From Prevotella sp. (GTDB lineage Bacteria > Bacteroidota > Bacteroidia > Bacteroidales > Bacteroidaceae), in the NCBI GenBank assembly GCA_017557185.1, contig JAFZAP010000001.1, forward strand, positions 1 to 52,573: a stretch of 52,573 bases of DNA, read 5' to 3'. Under the pieces are notes generated by a model. It saw nothing but the letters and a program-made list of their open reading frames with translations, was not told where the DNA came from and searched no databases. Both the position numbers and the translations under genes were made by a program. Of this stretch, positions 1 through 8,949 are shown piece by piece; the stretch's first letter is position 1; each line of letters starts with the position of its first letter.

Positions 1-504
1 CTCGACACAGGTCTGTATCCTGTGAAGCACCAGGCATTCATCACGCGCCGTCTGCCCATGATGGGACCGAATGGCGGACCGCTGGACATGATCATCGACC
101 GTCGCCACTACAAGGGCTTCAGCGCCGTCTATGGGCAGCAGTGGGGACACACGGGGCAGATCATCGGCTGCGCCAGTCCAGACACCGATGCCTACGAGGC
201 CCGTCAGAACATCAAGTACAACAGCAAGGAATTCCTCGAGATTGTCAGCGAGATGTTTGCCGAGTGGATTCCCAACCTGCGCGAGGTGGGATTCCTGGCC
301 GTGTGGGCAGGTCGTTATACCGAACCGCGCTATATCGTTGACCCGGAGGTGGGTCTTTGCACAGGTCTACGTGGTCACGGCTTCATGTTGGGACAGTATC
401 TTGCCAAACTCTACGTTAACAAGTACCTAGGTCGCGAAGTGCCGTCCTATATGGAAGACCTCAAGATTGGCGGCAAGGGATTGTCGGAGAATGCGTTTAA
501 GTAA
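1..504 (+). CDS. FAD-dependent oxidoreductase, C-terminal fragment
   Basis: The reading frame is open from the first base and ends at TAA 504, so only the last 167 residues of a longer protein are here. The tail contains GRYTEPRYIVDPEVGL followed by GLRGHGFMLGQ, the pattern that closes the FAD-binding domain of DAO-type (glycine/D-amino-acid oxidase-like) flavoproteins. The Gly-rich stretch would contact the flavin. The N-terminal Rossmann GxGxxG segment lies outside the window, so substrate cannot be inferred. The gene ends about 180 bp before the promoter of the next gene and is separated from it by a palindromic repeat array. Family assignment is fairly secure; the precise enzyme is not. 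Confidence 0.7.
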   Translation, partial: LDTGLYPVKHQAFITRRLPMMGPNGGPLDMIIDRRHYKGFSAVYGQQWGHTGQIIGCASPDTDAYEARQNIKYNSKEFLEIVSEMFAEWIPNLREVGFLAVWAGRYTEPRYIVDPEVGLCTGLRGHGFMLGQYLAKLYVNKYLGREVPSYMEDLKIGGKGLSENAFK

Positions 505-530
505 AAAACCAGCTCTCTGCACTATTATAT

Positions 531-640
531 AGAGTAGTGTTCTGGATGTTACGGAGCATTGTTCCTTTGCCAATGGAGCAATGCTCTGTTTAGTCTGGAG
601 CAATGCTCCGTAACCTCTAGAGCATTGCTCTAACTGTCCG
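531..640. repeat. 22-bp-period palindromic repeat array (copy 1)
   Basis: Five units start at 531, 553, 575, 597 and 619, exactly 22 bp apart. Each has a core of the form GGAGCAATGCTCC or AGAGCATTGCTCT (5-bp stem, 3-nt loop) and a roughly 10-nt linker; the first two are degenerate. The linkers differ from one another. Arrays with the same period and core occur at 27939-28070 and 46029-46172. The array fills most of the gap between the oxidoreductase and the sigma-factor promoter. Confidence 0.85.
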
Positions 641-685
641 AAAACAAAGTTACACGTCTCAGAAAGAGACTTTTTTGTGTTTTTC

Positions 686-716
686 TTGCATCCCATGAAA
701 AAAAGTAGTACCTTTG
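686..716 (+). promoter_or_regulatory. Bacteroidetes-type promoter of the ECF sigma gene
   Basis: TTG at 686-688 and TACCTTTG at 709-716 are separated by 20 bp, matching the Bacteroidetes housekeeping consensus (TTG, N19-21, TAnnTTTG). Transcription would start near 722, only a few nucleotides before the ATG at 727, so the leader is very short or absent. Confidence 0.65.
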
Positions 717-726
717 CAATCTGGAA

Positions 727-1242
727 ATGCAAAGAGACTACATTACAGAAAAGGATTTTGAGGAGTTGTTCCGCGATTACTATGCGCGGTGCTACTACTA
801 TGCCTACGATATTCTGGATCAAGAAGAAGAGAGTCGGGATGTCGTGGGTGAAGCTTTTCTGTCGGTGTGGAAGAATCGCGAAAACGTTGACCGCGACAAG
901 TTGCGGGCATATCTGTTTACGAGTATCCGCAACAAGTGTCTGACGCAGATCGGTAAGCAAAAGCACACCTACCGGATTACTGATGAGGCTTTGCGGCATT
1001 TGGCTGCCGAGACCGATGAGGAGTGGCTAGAGCGTGAGGAACGCATCCGGCAGATAGAACATGAGATAGAGTTGTTGCCTGCCCGTACGCGGCTGGTGCT
1101 GGAGCAGTGTTACTACCATCACCGTACCTATCGCGAGGTAGCCGCTGAGTTGGGTATCACTACCGATGGTATCAAGAAGCATATTACGACCGCGATGAAA
1201 CATCTGAGGCAACACTTCCATAAAGAAAAACCAAAAAAGTAG
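727..1242 (+). CDS. ECF RNA polymerase sigma-70 factor (FecI-like)
   Basis: This 171-residue protein has the two-domain layout of Bacteroidetes ECF sigma factors. Region 2 lies at about residues 10-75 (FEELFRDYYARCYYYAYDIL, then a VVGEAFLSVWKNR segment and a LRAYLFTSIRNKCL segment). Region 4, a helix-turn-helix, lies at about 115-160 (LPARTRLVLEQ, YREVAAELGI, VKKH-like). It should direct polymerase to the SusC/SusD operon downstream. The next gene, 36 bp on, is its FecR-type anti-sigma factor, and the receptor that follows has an STN domain, so the three form a surface-signalling switch. The start at 727 sits about ten bases after a good -7 box. Role assignment is by context; the substrate signal is unknown. 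Confidence 0.93.
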   Translation: MQRDYITEKDFEELFRDYYARCYYYAYDILDQEEESRDVVGEAFLSVWKNRENVDRDKLRAYLFTSIRNKCLTQIGKQKHTYRITDEALRHLAAETDEEWLEREERIRQIEHEIELLPARTRLVLEQCYYHHRTYREVAAELGITTDGIKKHITTAMKHLRQHFHKEKPKK

Positions 1243-1278
1243 TACCCGTTTGTAAGTTTTTTCGTCTTTAATACAGAA

Positions 1279-2415
1279 ATGACCAAAGAAGAGAACTATA
1301 CAAGCCTACAGCCGGAAGCATTCTTGCTGCCCACGGAAGCTGAAGAGAGAGACATTCGCAGCGCATTGGTGCGCCGGATGGCTCCCGCTCCCGATGTGGA
1401 TGCAGCATGGCGGTCGATGACCTTCGGTTTGAGTGGTTCGAAAGTTACCTCCTTCGCTAATTCGCGCGCCACGCAAAGCGAGACAGCGCGGCTTCAGTCG
1501 ATGACCTTCGGTTCGAGTGCTCCTGCTGTGCTGCGCAAGGTCGCTGTGTTGGCTGCTGCCGTAGCTGCTTGTGGGTTGCTCTTCTTCTGGCTCACCCCAA
1601 AAGACACTGTGAAAGACACTACATCGGGTATCACGATTCTGGCTCAGACTGCCGCCGGTACGGAGGTGACGATGACTGTGGAGAGAGGTGAGTGGGACGA
1701 GGCACGAGGCAGTCAGGGCGAGCAGCGTGTGGTGTCCGAGAAGGATATCTCTTTTGAGAACAGCGATGTCGACCAGTCGGCAATGCCTTCAGTTATCCTG
1801 ATGACCACACCTCGCGGCAAGGACTACCACCTCACTCTCGCTGACGGCACCCGTGTGTGGATGAATGCCGACAGCCAGCTGGAATTCCCCGAACAGTTCA
1901 ACGGTGCTCGCCGCACCGTACGTCTGCATGGCGAAGCTTACTTCGAAGTTGCCAAGGATCGTCGCCACCCGTTTGTCGTGGAGACCGACTATCTGACCAC
2001 CACCGTACTTGGCACATCGTTCAACGTGCGTGCCTATTCGCAGAACGATGCCGGCGTGGCACTGGTCGAGGGAAGCGTCAGCGTGAAGAGCGGTCGCGAG
2101 AACATGCTGCTGAAGCCCGGGCAATTGGTACAGGTGGCCAACGGCAAACTGAAGACGGAGAATGTGAACACCTATGGCTACACGCAGCGCAAGGACGGCT
2201 ACTTCTATTTCACCGATGACACGATGCGGGGAATCATGGCGGAGTTGGGCCGTTGGTACAACAAGACGGTGGTGTTCGAGGAAGCCAGCGATATGGACAT
2301 CCGCCTGCACTTCGTCGCCGACCGCACGCAGAGCCTGCCCCAGATCATCAACAGCCTGTGTGAGATGGATGGCGTCGACATCGAGCTTGGCAGCGATGAG
2401 ATCGTGGTGAAGTGA
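1279..2415 (+). CDS. FecR-family anti-sigma factor
   Basis: This inner-membrane anti-sigma factor has 378 residues. An N-terminal cytoplasmic part (about 1-87) would bind the sigma factor encoded just upstream. One membrane helix follows at about 88-105 (VAVLAAAVAACGLLFFW). The periplasmic FecR domain covers about 170-275 and contains LADGTRVWMNADS, and a C-terminal DUF4974-like domain covers about 305-378. The periplasmic part normally senses the STN domain of the cognate TonB receptor, encoded 171 bp downstream. The N-terminal part is odd: the pentapeptide SMTFG occurs twice, at residues 46-50 and 74-78, because a DNA segment of about 22 bp is repeated 84 bp apart in frame. Family and role are confident; the effect of the duplication is unknown. 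Confidence 0.93.
   Translation: MTKEENYTSLQPEAFLLPTEAEERDIRSALVRRMAPAPDVDAAWRSMTFGLSGSKVTSFANSRATQSETARLQSMTFGSSAPAVLRKVAVLAAAVAACGLLFFWLTPKDTVKDTTSGITILAQTAAGTEVTMTVERGEWDEARGSQGEQRVVSEKDISFENSDVDQSAMPSVILMTTPRGKDYHLTLADGTRVWMNADSQLEFPEQFNGARRTVRLHGEAYFEVAKDRRHPFVVETDYLTTTVLGTSFNVRAYSQNDAGVALVEGSVSVKSGRENMLLKPGQLVQVANGKLKTENVNTYGYTQRKDGYFYFTDDTMRGIMAELGRWYNKTVVFEEASDMDIRLHFVADRTQSLPQIINSLCEMDGVDIELGSDEIVVK
1414..1519 (+). repeat. Direct repeat pair bounding an 84-bp in-frame insert in fecR
   Basis: A segment beginning TCGATGACCTTCGG occurs at 1414 and again at 1498, with one mismatch over about 22 bp. The spacing is 84 bp (28 codons), so the frame is kept. The material between includes a GC-rich, partly self-complementary stretch near 1465-1490. 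This looks like a slippage duplication or a small-element insertion within the coding sequence. Confidence 0.7.
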
Positions 2416-2586
2416 AAGGCGCTGCGCGCATGTAATAGGTTATAGGAAACAGGTAAAGGTGAAAGAAAAAGGGCGTTTTTTTTAATATTTCTTTATTTTT
2501 CCCAGTTTTTTGGTACCGATTTTTAATGTTTTTAGTCTATTTAAATAGATTGAAAACAATTTTTATGTCTAATCAAAATCATAGTT

Positions 2587-5500
2587 ATGAAAAAAGAGAC
2601 TCCTCTCATGGCCTTGATTTGTTTGCTGCTATTGCTGTTTTTTCATGCAACAGGAGCAAGCGCACAAGGCAACAAAGTGACTTTGAAATGTAATGACACG
2701 CCACTGCCCACGGCTTTGCAGCAAGTGGAGCAGCAGTCGGGTTATTACAAAATCAACTACAACTACGGAGACCTCAGCCAGCAGAAGGTGACGGCAGACA
2801 TTCGCAATGCCGAAGCACTGGAGGCTGTACGACAGTTGCTGAAGGGACTGCCCTACGGTGCTACCGCCAAGGGGAAGTTCATTCAGATTAACCGCGAGAC
2901 CGGTCAGCAAGACGGCTGGACGTCAGGCGGCAACACGGTCACAGGTAGGCTGCTCGATGCTGATGGCAACGGGTTGATTGGTGCCACAGTGAAAGTGGCG
3001 GGTACGCAAAACGCAACGGTCACTGACGGCAACGGCAACTACTCGCTGAGTGGTGTGCGTCAGGGCGATGTGTTGGAGTATTCGTATATCGGCATGAAGA
3101 CCTATCGCCGCAAGGCCAGTCTGAAGCCTCTGAACATTATCCTCGAGACCGATGCCAATACGCTGGGCGATGTCGTCGTGACGGGTATGCACCAGATGGA
3201 CAAGCGCCTGTTTACGGGTTCAACCACGTTCATCGATGCCGAGGAAGCCAAGCTCGACGGTGTGCCCGACATCTCGCGTTCGCTGGAAGGTCGTGCCGCC
3301 GGTGTGACGGTTCAGAACGTAACGGGTACTTTTGGTACTGCTCCCCGCATCCAGGTTCGTGGCGCCACGTCGATTTACGGCAACTCTATGCCGTTGTGGA
3401 TTGTGGACGGTGTGATTCAGGAAAATGTCATCGAGGTGAATACCGACGAACTCTCATCGGGTAATGCCGAGACGCTGCTTTCTTCTGCTATCGCCGGTTT
3501 GAATGCCGACGATATCGAGTCGTTCCAGATTCTGCGCGACGGTTCGGCAACCTCCATCTACGGTGCCCGCGCTATGGCCGGTGTGATCGTTATCAATACC
3601 AAGAAGGGTAAGGCCGGCAAGACTAATGTCAACTACACGGGTGAGTTCACGATGCGATTGGTTCCCAACTACAAGAACTTCAACATCATGAATTCACAGG
3701 AGCAGATGTCGGTATATCAGGAGTTGGCCAAGAAGGGCTACATGAGTCCTGCCGATGTGGTGAACGCCAACTCGAGCGGTGTCTATGGAAAGCTCGCCAC
3801 CCTTATCGCAACTGGTCAGGTGCTCAACACCGATGCTGCCCGCAACGAGTGGCTGCGCGAGCAGGAATATCGCAACACCGACTGGTTCGACCTGTTGTTC
3901 TCGAACAGCATCATGCAGAATCACTCCGTGAGTGTTTCGACGGGTACGGAGAAGGCTCAGCACTATGTGTCTGTTTCAGGCATGTTCGATCCGGGCTGGT
4001 ACAAGCAGAGTAAGGTGAAGCGCTATACTGCCAACCTGAGCTCGACGTTCAACTTCTCGCAGAAGGTGAAGCTGCAGATCAATGCCAATGCTTCGACACG
4101 TGAGCAGCGTGCTCCCGGCACCCTGTCGTCGGAAGTGAATCTGGTGAGCGGTGAGGTGAGCCGTGCCTTCGACATCAATCCTTATAGCTATGCGCTGAAC
4201 ACCTCGCGCGTGCTTGACCCCAATGAATACTATACTCGTAACTATAATCCCTTCAATATCTTCCATGAGTTGGAGGAGAACTACATCGACCTGAATTCCA
4301 ATGAGTTCAAGGTACAGGGAATGCTTTCCTACAAGCCTGTGCAGGGACTGGAGTTGAACGTCCTCGGAGCCGTGAAGCGTGTCGCCTCGACCTCTGAGCA
4401 CAATGCAACGGAATATTCCAACCAGGCCAATGCCTATCGCGCTATGCCCAATACGCTGGTACGCCAGGCCAACCCCTATCTGTGGACAGATCCCGACGAT
4501 CCATATGCAGTTCCTATTAGCATCCTGCCTTATGGCGGTATCTACGACAACACGCAGTATCACATGACATCATGGGACTTCCGCGCAACGGCCGCATATA
4601 ACAAGGTGTGGGACGAAACACACATCATGAACCTCTTCGGCGGTATGGAGACTACCTCCACCAATCGCGACAACTCATGGGAGCGCGTATGGGGTCGCCA
4701 GTATGGTTTCGCCAGCGCCGTGAACTTCGACCCGAAGGCCTACGAGAAGGCTGCCCGCGAGAATGCTGAGATTGCCGACTTCGGCCACACCCTCGACCGC
4801 ACAGCTGCCTTCTTCGGCACCGCCACCTATTCTTATAAGGGACGCTACATCGTGAATGGAACCCTGCGTTATGAAGGTACCAATACTCTGGGACGCGCCC
4901 GTAAGAGCCGCTGGCTGCCCACATGGAACGTGTCGGGTGCTTGGAACGCCCATGAGGAAGGCTGGTTCGAGCAGTACAAGCCTACCTTCTCGCACTTCAC
5001 GCTGAAGGGATCTTACTCGCTCACCGCCGACCGTGGTCCGTACGACATCTCGAACTCGAATCCCATCATGAACAGCTACATTACTTGGCGACCCAGCGTT
5101 GGCAGCCGCGAGACAGCCATCGCCATCTCTGAGCTCGGCAACAGCGACCTCACCTACGAGAAGAAGCATGAGCTTTCGCTCACCGCCGACATGGGATTTG
5201 TGAACAACCGCATCAACCTTGAGTTGAGCTGGTACAAGCGTAACAACTACGACCTGATCGGTCCGCTTGTGACAGAAGGCGTAGGCGGCGAGATCGATAA
5301 GTTCGGTAATATCGCCGACATGAAGTCCGACGGTTTCGAGTTGTCGCTGTCGACGAAGAACATCAAGACACCCGACTTCGAGTGGAACACCACGTTCCTC
5401 TATTCCCATCAGCACAACAAGGTGACGAACCTGAAGAGCACCACCCGCGTGATCGACCTGATCCGTTCCAATGGTTTCGCACTCGAAGGCTATCCCGTGC

Positions 5501-6168
5501 GTGCTATGTTCTCCATCCCGTTCGAGAAACTGAACTCCGAGGGTATTCCAACCTTCCGCGTGCAGAACGACGAGGTGACCTTCTCCGACATCAACTTCCA
5601 GGAGTTTGCCGACCTCTCGTGGCTGAAGTATGAGGGCAGCACCGATCCCACCGACTATGGTTCGCTGGAGAACGTCTTCAAGTATAAAGGCTTCCGCCTG
5701 ACCGCTTTCATCGTCTATTCGTTCGGCAACAAGGTGCGTCTCGACAACGTGTTCCACAATACCTACAACGACCTTGTGGCTACTCCGCGTGAGTTCAACA
5801 ACCGCTGGTCGGCCGGTGGTGAGGAAGAAATCACGACCGTTCCCGTCATCCCCTCTGTTCGCCAGAACTTCATCTATGGCGCTTCGAATCTGAACATTGC
5901 CTACAACGCATACAACTATTCTACGGAGCGTGTTGCTAAGGGCGACTTCATCCGCATGAAGGAGATCTCGCTCGACTACACCTTCCCGAAGGAATGGATT
6001 GCTCCCGTCGGCCTTCAGAATGTCAATCTGAAATTCCAGGCTACGAACCTCTTCTTGATTTATGCTGACAAGAAACTCAACGGCAACGATCCCGAGTTCT
6101 TCAACACGGGTGGTGTGGCTTCGCCTATGCCCCGTCAGTTCACATTTACCGTACGCTTAGGATTCTAA
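2587..6168 (+). CDS. SusC/RagA-family TonB-dependent outer-membrane receptor with STN domain
   Basis: This 1,193-residue protein is an outer-membrane importer. In order it has a signal peptide (about 1-26, ending ASAQ), an STN secretin/TonB signalling domain (about 30-100), a carboxypeptidase-D-like plug-associated domain (about 118-185), a TonB plug beginning near LGDVVVTGMHQ and including IQVRGATSIYG and GSATSIYGARA, and a long beta-barrel ending in the aromatic tail FTFTVRLGF. The STN domain fits regulation through the FecR/sigma pair upstream. SusD is encoded 36 bp downstream, giving the usual SusC barrel with SusD lid. The 171 bp before the gene are AT-rich and contain no clear TAnnTTTG box, consistent with use of an ECF promoter. 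The accompanying metallohydrolase suggests a peptide or protein-derived substrate (inference). Confidence 0.96.
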   Translation: MKKETPLMALICLLLLLFFHATGASAQGNKVTLKCNDTPLPTALQQVEQQSGYYKINYNYGDLSQQKVTADIRNAEALEAVRQLLKGLPYGATAKGKFIQINRETGQQDGWTSGGNTVTGRLLDADGNGLIGATVKVAGTQNATVTDGNGNYSLSGVRQGDVLEYSYIGMKTYRRKASLKPLNIILETDANTLGDVVVTGMHQMDKRLFTGSTTFIDAEEAKLDGVPDISRSLEGRAAGVTVQNVTGTFGTAPRIQVRGATSIYGNSMPLWIVDGVIQENVIEVNTDELSSGNAETLLSSAIAGLNADDIESFQILRDGSATSIYGARAMAGVIVINTKKGKAGKTNVNYTGEFTMRLVPNYKNFNIMNSQEQMSVYQELAKKGYMSPADVVNANSSGVYGKLATLIATGQVLNTDAARNEWLREQEYRNTDWFDLLFSNSIMQNHSVSVSTGTEKAQHYVSVSGMFDPGWYKQSKVKRYTANLSSTFNFSQKVKLQINANASTREQRAPGTLSSEVNLVSGEVSRAFDINPYSYALNTSRVLDPNEYYTRNYNPFNIFHELEENYIDLNSNEFKVQGMLSYKPVQGLELNVLGAVKRVASTSEHNATEYSNQANAYRAMPNTLVRQANPYLWTDPDDPYAVPISILPYGGIYDNTQYHMTSWDFRATAAYNKVWDETHIMNLFGGMETTSTNRDNSWERVWGRQYGFASAVNFDPKAYEKAARENAEIADFGHTLDRTAAFFGTATYSYKGRYIVNGTLRYEGTNTLGRARKSRWLPTWNVSGAWNAHEEGWFEQYKPTFSHFTLKGSYSLTADRGPYDISNSNPIMNSYITWRPSVGSRETAIAISELGNSDLTYEKKHELSLTADMGFVNNRINLELSWYKRNNYDLIGPLVTEGVGGEIDKFGNIADMKSDGFELSLSTKNIKTPDFEWNTTFLYSHQHNKVTNLKSTTRVIDLIRSNGFALEGYPVRAMFSIPFEKLNSEGIPTFRVQNDEVTFSDINFQEFADLSWLKYEGSTDPTDYGSLENVFKYKGFRLTAFIVYSFGNKVRLDNVFHNTYNDLVATPREFNNRWSAGGEEEITTVPVIPSVRQNFIYGASNLNIAYNAYNYSTERVAKGDFIRMKEISLDYTFPKEWIAPVGLQNVNLKFQATNLFLIYADKKLNGNDPEFFNTGGVASPMPRQFTFTVRLGF

Positions 6169-6172
6169 AGAC

Positions 6173-6204
6173 AATTGACAATTAATAATTAACAATTGAT
6201 AATT
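6173..6204. repeat. AT-rich AATTGA-type spacer repeat
   Basis: The susC-susD gap is filled by iterated CAATTGA/TTAATAATT motifs. The same kind of filler occurs at 8918-8949 (before the DUF4302 gene) and, inverted, at 13395-13430. It lies directly against the start codon and replaces a recognisable Shine-Dalgarno sequence. Confidence 0.6.
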
Positions 6205-7959
6205 ATGATTACCAAGATGAATAAATCACTATACATATCGCTCTGTGCACTCGGTCTGCTCTGCGTATCTTGCAACGATTTCCTCGATGCACTGCCTGAC
6301 GACCGTATTGAGATTGACAAGGTAGAGAAGGTGGAAGCATTGCTTACATCGGCATATCCCAGCGATACCTATGTGCGACTGACCGAGCTCGCCAGCGACA
6401 ACGTCGATGACATTAACGGCGACCAGAACGGTAACTACGATAAGTTCTCCGAACAGTGCTACCGCTGGCAGGAGATTACTGAGGGCGACAACGAGAATGC
6501 AGCTATGGTCTGGCAAGGTCATTATGCCGCTATCGCAGCCGCCAACCAGGCCCTGCAGTCGATTGACGAGCTGGGTGGTGCCACAACCGATGAGCTGCGT
6601 GGACTGCGCGGCGAGGCTCTCCTCTGTCGTGCCTATTCGCACTTCATCCTGACAAACCTGTTCTGCCTGAATTATTCCAAGCAGCACAGCGACAGCGACC
6701 TCGGCATTCCCTATATCACAGAACCCGAGTCAACACTCAATCCGCATTACGAGCGTCCATCTGTGGCCTACGACTATCAGATGATTGAAAAGGATCTCCT
6801 CGAAGGTCTTTCGCTCATGAACGATGCCATCTACGAGAATCCGCGCTATCACTTCAATTCGAAGGCAGCCTATACGTTTGCATCGCGCTTCTACCTGTTC
6901 TATCAGCAGCCCGACAAGGTCATCACCTATGCCACCAAGGCACTGGGCGACCATCCCGAGTCGCTGATGCGCGACTACGACATCATGCAGTCGATGCCTA
7001 CCGACAACATGCAGCCACGTGCTATGCAGTATGTTTCGGAAGGCGAGCAGGCCAATTTCCTGCTGTTGCCCGTCATCTCCAACGATGCCTACTATTTCCA
7101 GGGAACAGCCACGGGAGCCCGTTTCAACACCAACCACTACATCGGACAGGCAGAACTCTTCTTTGCCACTCCTTGGCGTCCGGAGAATCCCCAGGCTGCC
7201 GAGTCGCAATACCTGTTCCGTTTCTACTGGTTCTATAGTCAGGTACACGACAAGTTCCTGTTGCCCAAGACGCCGTATTACTTCGAGGAAGTAAACCCGA
7301 ACAACCACATTGGTTACAACCGCACCGTAGTGGTTGCCCTGAAGGCTGAGGAGGCCGTCCTGAACCGCGCTGAAGCCTATGCCGTCACCGGTCAGCTCGA
7401 CAAGGCACTTGCCGACATGAACGTTTGGACTCACAGCTTCCTGCCCGACACACTGACCTACGTCAGCGGAGGCCATTATGTCTTTGATCCCGTCTTTGAG
7501 TATGTCGTTGACTATTCACAGGAGGCGCTGAACCGCGACCTCACACTGGAACTCATCCACAAGTGGCACCATACATACGACTACTACACTCCCGATCGTC
7601 CTATGCCGCGCAAGCATCTGCATCCCGACTGGATCAACCTCACCGAGGGCAGCGATCAGGAATGTGTGCTGCAGTGTCTGCTGCTCCTGCGTCGTCTCGA
7701 GTTCCTCCATGAGGGCATGCGCTGGTTCGACGTCAAGCGTTACGGAATTACCATCTATCGTCGCGAGATCAATTCGGCATTGAACTTGCTGACGCTCACC
7801 GACACCCTTGAATACCGCGACCCGCGCCAGGCCATTCAGCTGCCGTTCGAGGTGCGTGGTGCAGGTCTGCAGGCCAATCCGCGTCCTGCCGACGAGTCGG
7901 CTGTGAACGAGTATCGCGACTGGGCTCCCAAAGGAGAGATAATTGAATTCAAGAAGTAA
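6205..7959 (+). CDS. SusD/RagB-family nutrient-binding lipoprotein
   Basis: This surface lipoprotein of 584 residues pairs with the preceding SusC barrel and acts as its substrate-binding lid. A type II signal peptide ends LCVSC|N, near residues 18-22. The body has the SusD pattern: repeated TPR-like helices with a Trp/Tyr-rich segment (EGDNENAAMVWQGHYAAIAA), an ALLCRAYSHFILTNLF helix, an EAVLNRAEAYAVTGQ helix and the C-terminal FEVRGAGLQANPRP segment. ATG 6205 and ATG 6217 are both possible starts; the TTG nine bases upstream of 6205 lies inside repeat sequence and is less likely. Two further lipoprotein genes follow within 25-40 bp, so the four are probably one transcript. Confidence 0.95.
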   Translation: MITKMNKSLYISLCALGLLCVSCNDFLDALPDDRIEIDKVEKVEALLTSAYPSDTYVRLTELASDNVDDINGDQNGNYDKFSEQCYRWQEITEGDNENAAMVWQGHYAAIAAANQALQSIDELGGATTDELRGLRGEALLCRAYSHFILTNLFCLNYSKQHSDSDLGIPYITEPESTLNPHYERPSVAYDYQMIEKDLLEGLSLMNDAIYENPRYHFNSKAAYTFASRFYLFYQQPDKVITYATKALGDHPESLMRDYDIMQSMPTDNMQPRAMQYVSEGEQANFLLLPVISNDAYYFQGTATGARFNTNHYIGQAELFFATPWRPENPQAAESQYLFRFYWFYSQVHDKFLLPKTPYYFEEVNPNNHIGYNRTVVVALKAEEAVLNRAEAYAVTGQLDKALADMNVWTHSFLPDTLTYVSGGHYVFDPVFEYVVDYSQEALNRDLTLELIHKWHHTYDYYTPDRPMPRKHLHPDWINLTEGSDQECVLQCLLLLRRLEFLHEGMRWFDVKRYGITIYRREINSALNLLTLTDTLEYRDPRQAIQLPFEVRGAGLQANPRPADESAVNEYRDWAPKGEIIEFKK

Positions 7960-7980
7960 ACAATAAAATATTCATATCAT

Positions 7981-8913
7981 ATGAAAACAATAAAATTTCT
8001 CTGTGCTCTTTGTCTCCTCGGTGCTCTCTGCGTATCGTGCGGTGATGATGAGGTGGATAAGAGCATCAGCGTCATCGTCGACTCTCAGACTCCTGAGAAC
8101 GATCTCGACCGTTGGCTGAAGAAGAACTTCGTCGATCGCTATAACATCGAGATGCGCTATCGCTGGGAAGACAACGAGATTTCCATGAACTATATCCTCG
8201 TGCCCGCGAAGTACGAGAATGCCATCCGCATGGCCCGTATCCTGCAATACATCTGCTTCGATTCCTTCGACCAGGTCACGGGTGGACCGGAGTTCATTCG
8301 CAAGAGCTTCCCGAAGGTCATACAGCTTGTAGGAAACCCGGGATGGAATTCGAACAGCACTTATACGCTAGGATCCTCCGAGGGAGGCTACAAGATCAAC
8401 CTCTGGTATGTAAACCATCTGGGTGAAACCTTCTACGATGCCCAGTGGCAGTCGCACGACGTCATCACCAGTCGTGAGCAGCTCAACGACACCTACTTCC
8501 ATACCATCCTTCATGAGTATGGTCATGTGTTCCATCAGCGTGTGCCCTATACCAACGAGTTCACTCAGGTTACCGGCACCAACTATCTCGGCGGTAGCTA
8601 CACCTCCGTGTTCTCAGGTCCCGACGATCCGCAGATCTTCGTCCTCGGCTTCGTGACTGCCTACGCCGCCTACTCTGCCGATGAGGATTTTGCCGAAGTG
8701 TTCTCAACCTATGTCACCAGTACGGAGGCAGAGTTCCAGGACATCCTCACCCGCGCCGGCAAGGACGGTCGCAACAAGATTCAGCAGAAGCTCCGCATCG
8801 TGCGCGACTACTTCATGGATAACTGGGACCTCGACATCAATGCCCTTCGCGATGCCATCCAGGCTCGTGAGGAGAAGCTTGCCGAACAGGACTTCGACGA
8901 CATCAGTCTGTGA
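7981..8913 (+). CDS. Substrate import-associated zinc metallohydrolase lipoprotein
   Basis: This 310-residue lipoprotein has the lipobox LGALCVSC, with the acylated Cys at residue 20. The zinc-binding HEYGH motif is at 178-182, where two His bind metal and Glu179 is catalytic. A conserved downstream acidic segment, DEDFAEVFSTYV (about 234-245), probably supplies the third ligand. This matches the HExxH lipoprotein family that recurs beside SusC/SusD pairs in Bacteroidetes. It starts 21 bp after susD. Likely role: trimming a peptide or another amide/ester-containing substrate at the cell surface before import. The metalloenzyme call is secure; the substrate is not known. Confidence 0.9.
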   Translation: MKTIKFLCALCLLGALCVSCGDDEVDKSISVIVDSQTPENDLDRWLKKNFVDRYNIEMRYRWEDNEISMNYILVPAKYENAIRMARILQYICFDSFDQVTGGPEFIRKSFPKVIQLVGNPGWNSNSTYTLGSSEGGYKINLWYVNHLGETFYDAQWQSHDVITSREQLNDTYFHTILHEYGHVFHQRVPYTNEFTQVTGTNYLGGSYTSVFSGPDDPQIFVLGFVTAYAAYSADEDFAEVFSTYVTSTEAEFQDILTRAGKDGRNKIQQKLRIVRDYFMDNWDLDINALRDAIQAREEKLAEQDFDDISL

Positions 8914-8917
8914 TTCA

Positions 8918-8949
8918 AATTGAAAATTGATAATTGAAAATTGAAAATT
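8918..8949. repeat. AT-rich TTGAAAATTGA spacer repeat
   Basis: The whole gap between the metallohydrolase and DUF4302 genes consists of tandem AATTGAAAATTGA motifs running up to the ATG at 8950. Related fillers occur at 6173-6204 and 13395-13430, and a coding variant (ATGGAAAATGG repeats) lies inside the gene at 10571. Confidence 0.6.

Noticed and set aside
4675-5757. Open frame antisense to susC
   Set aside because: It lies entirely inside the receptor barrel coding region and shows no domain of its own.
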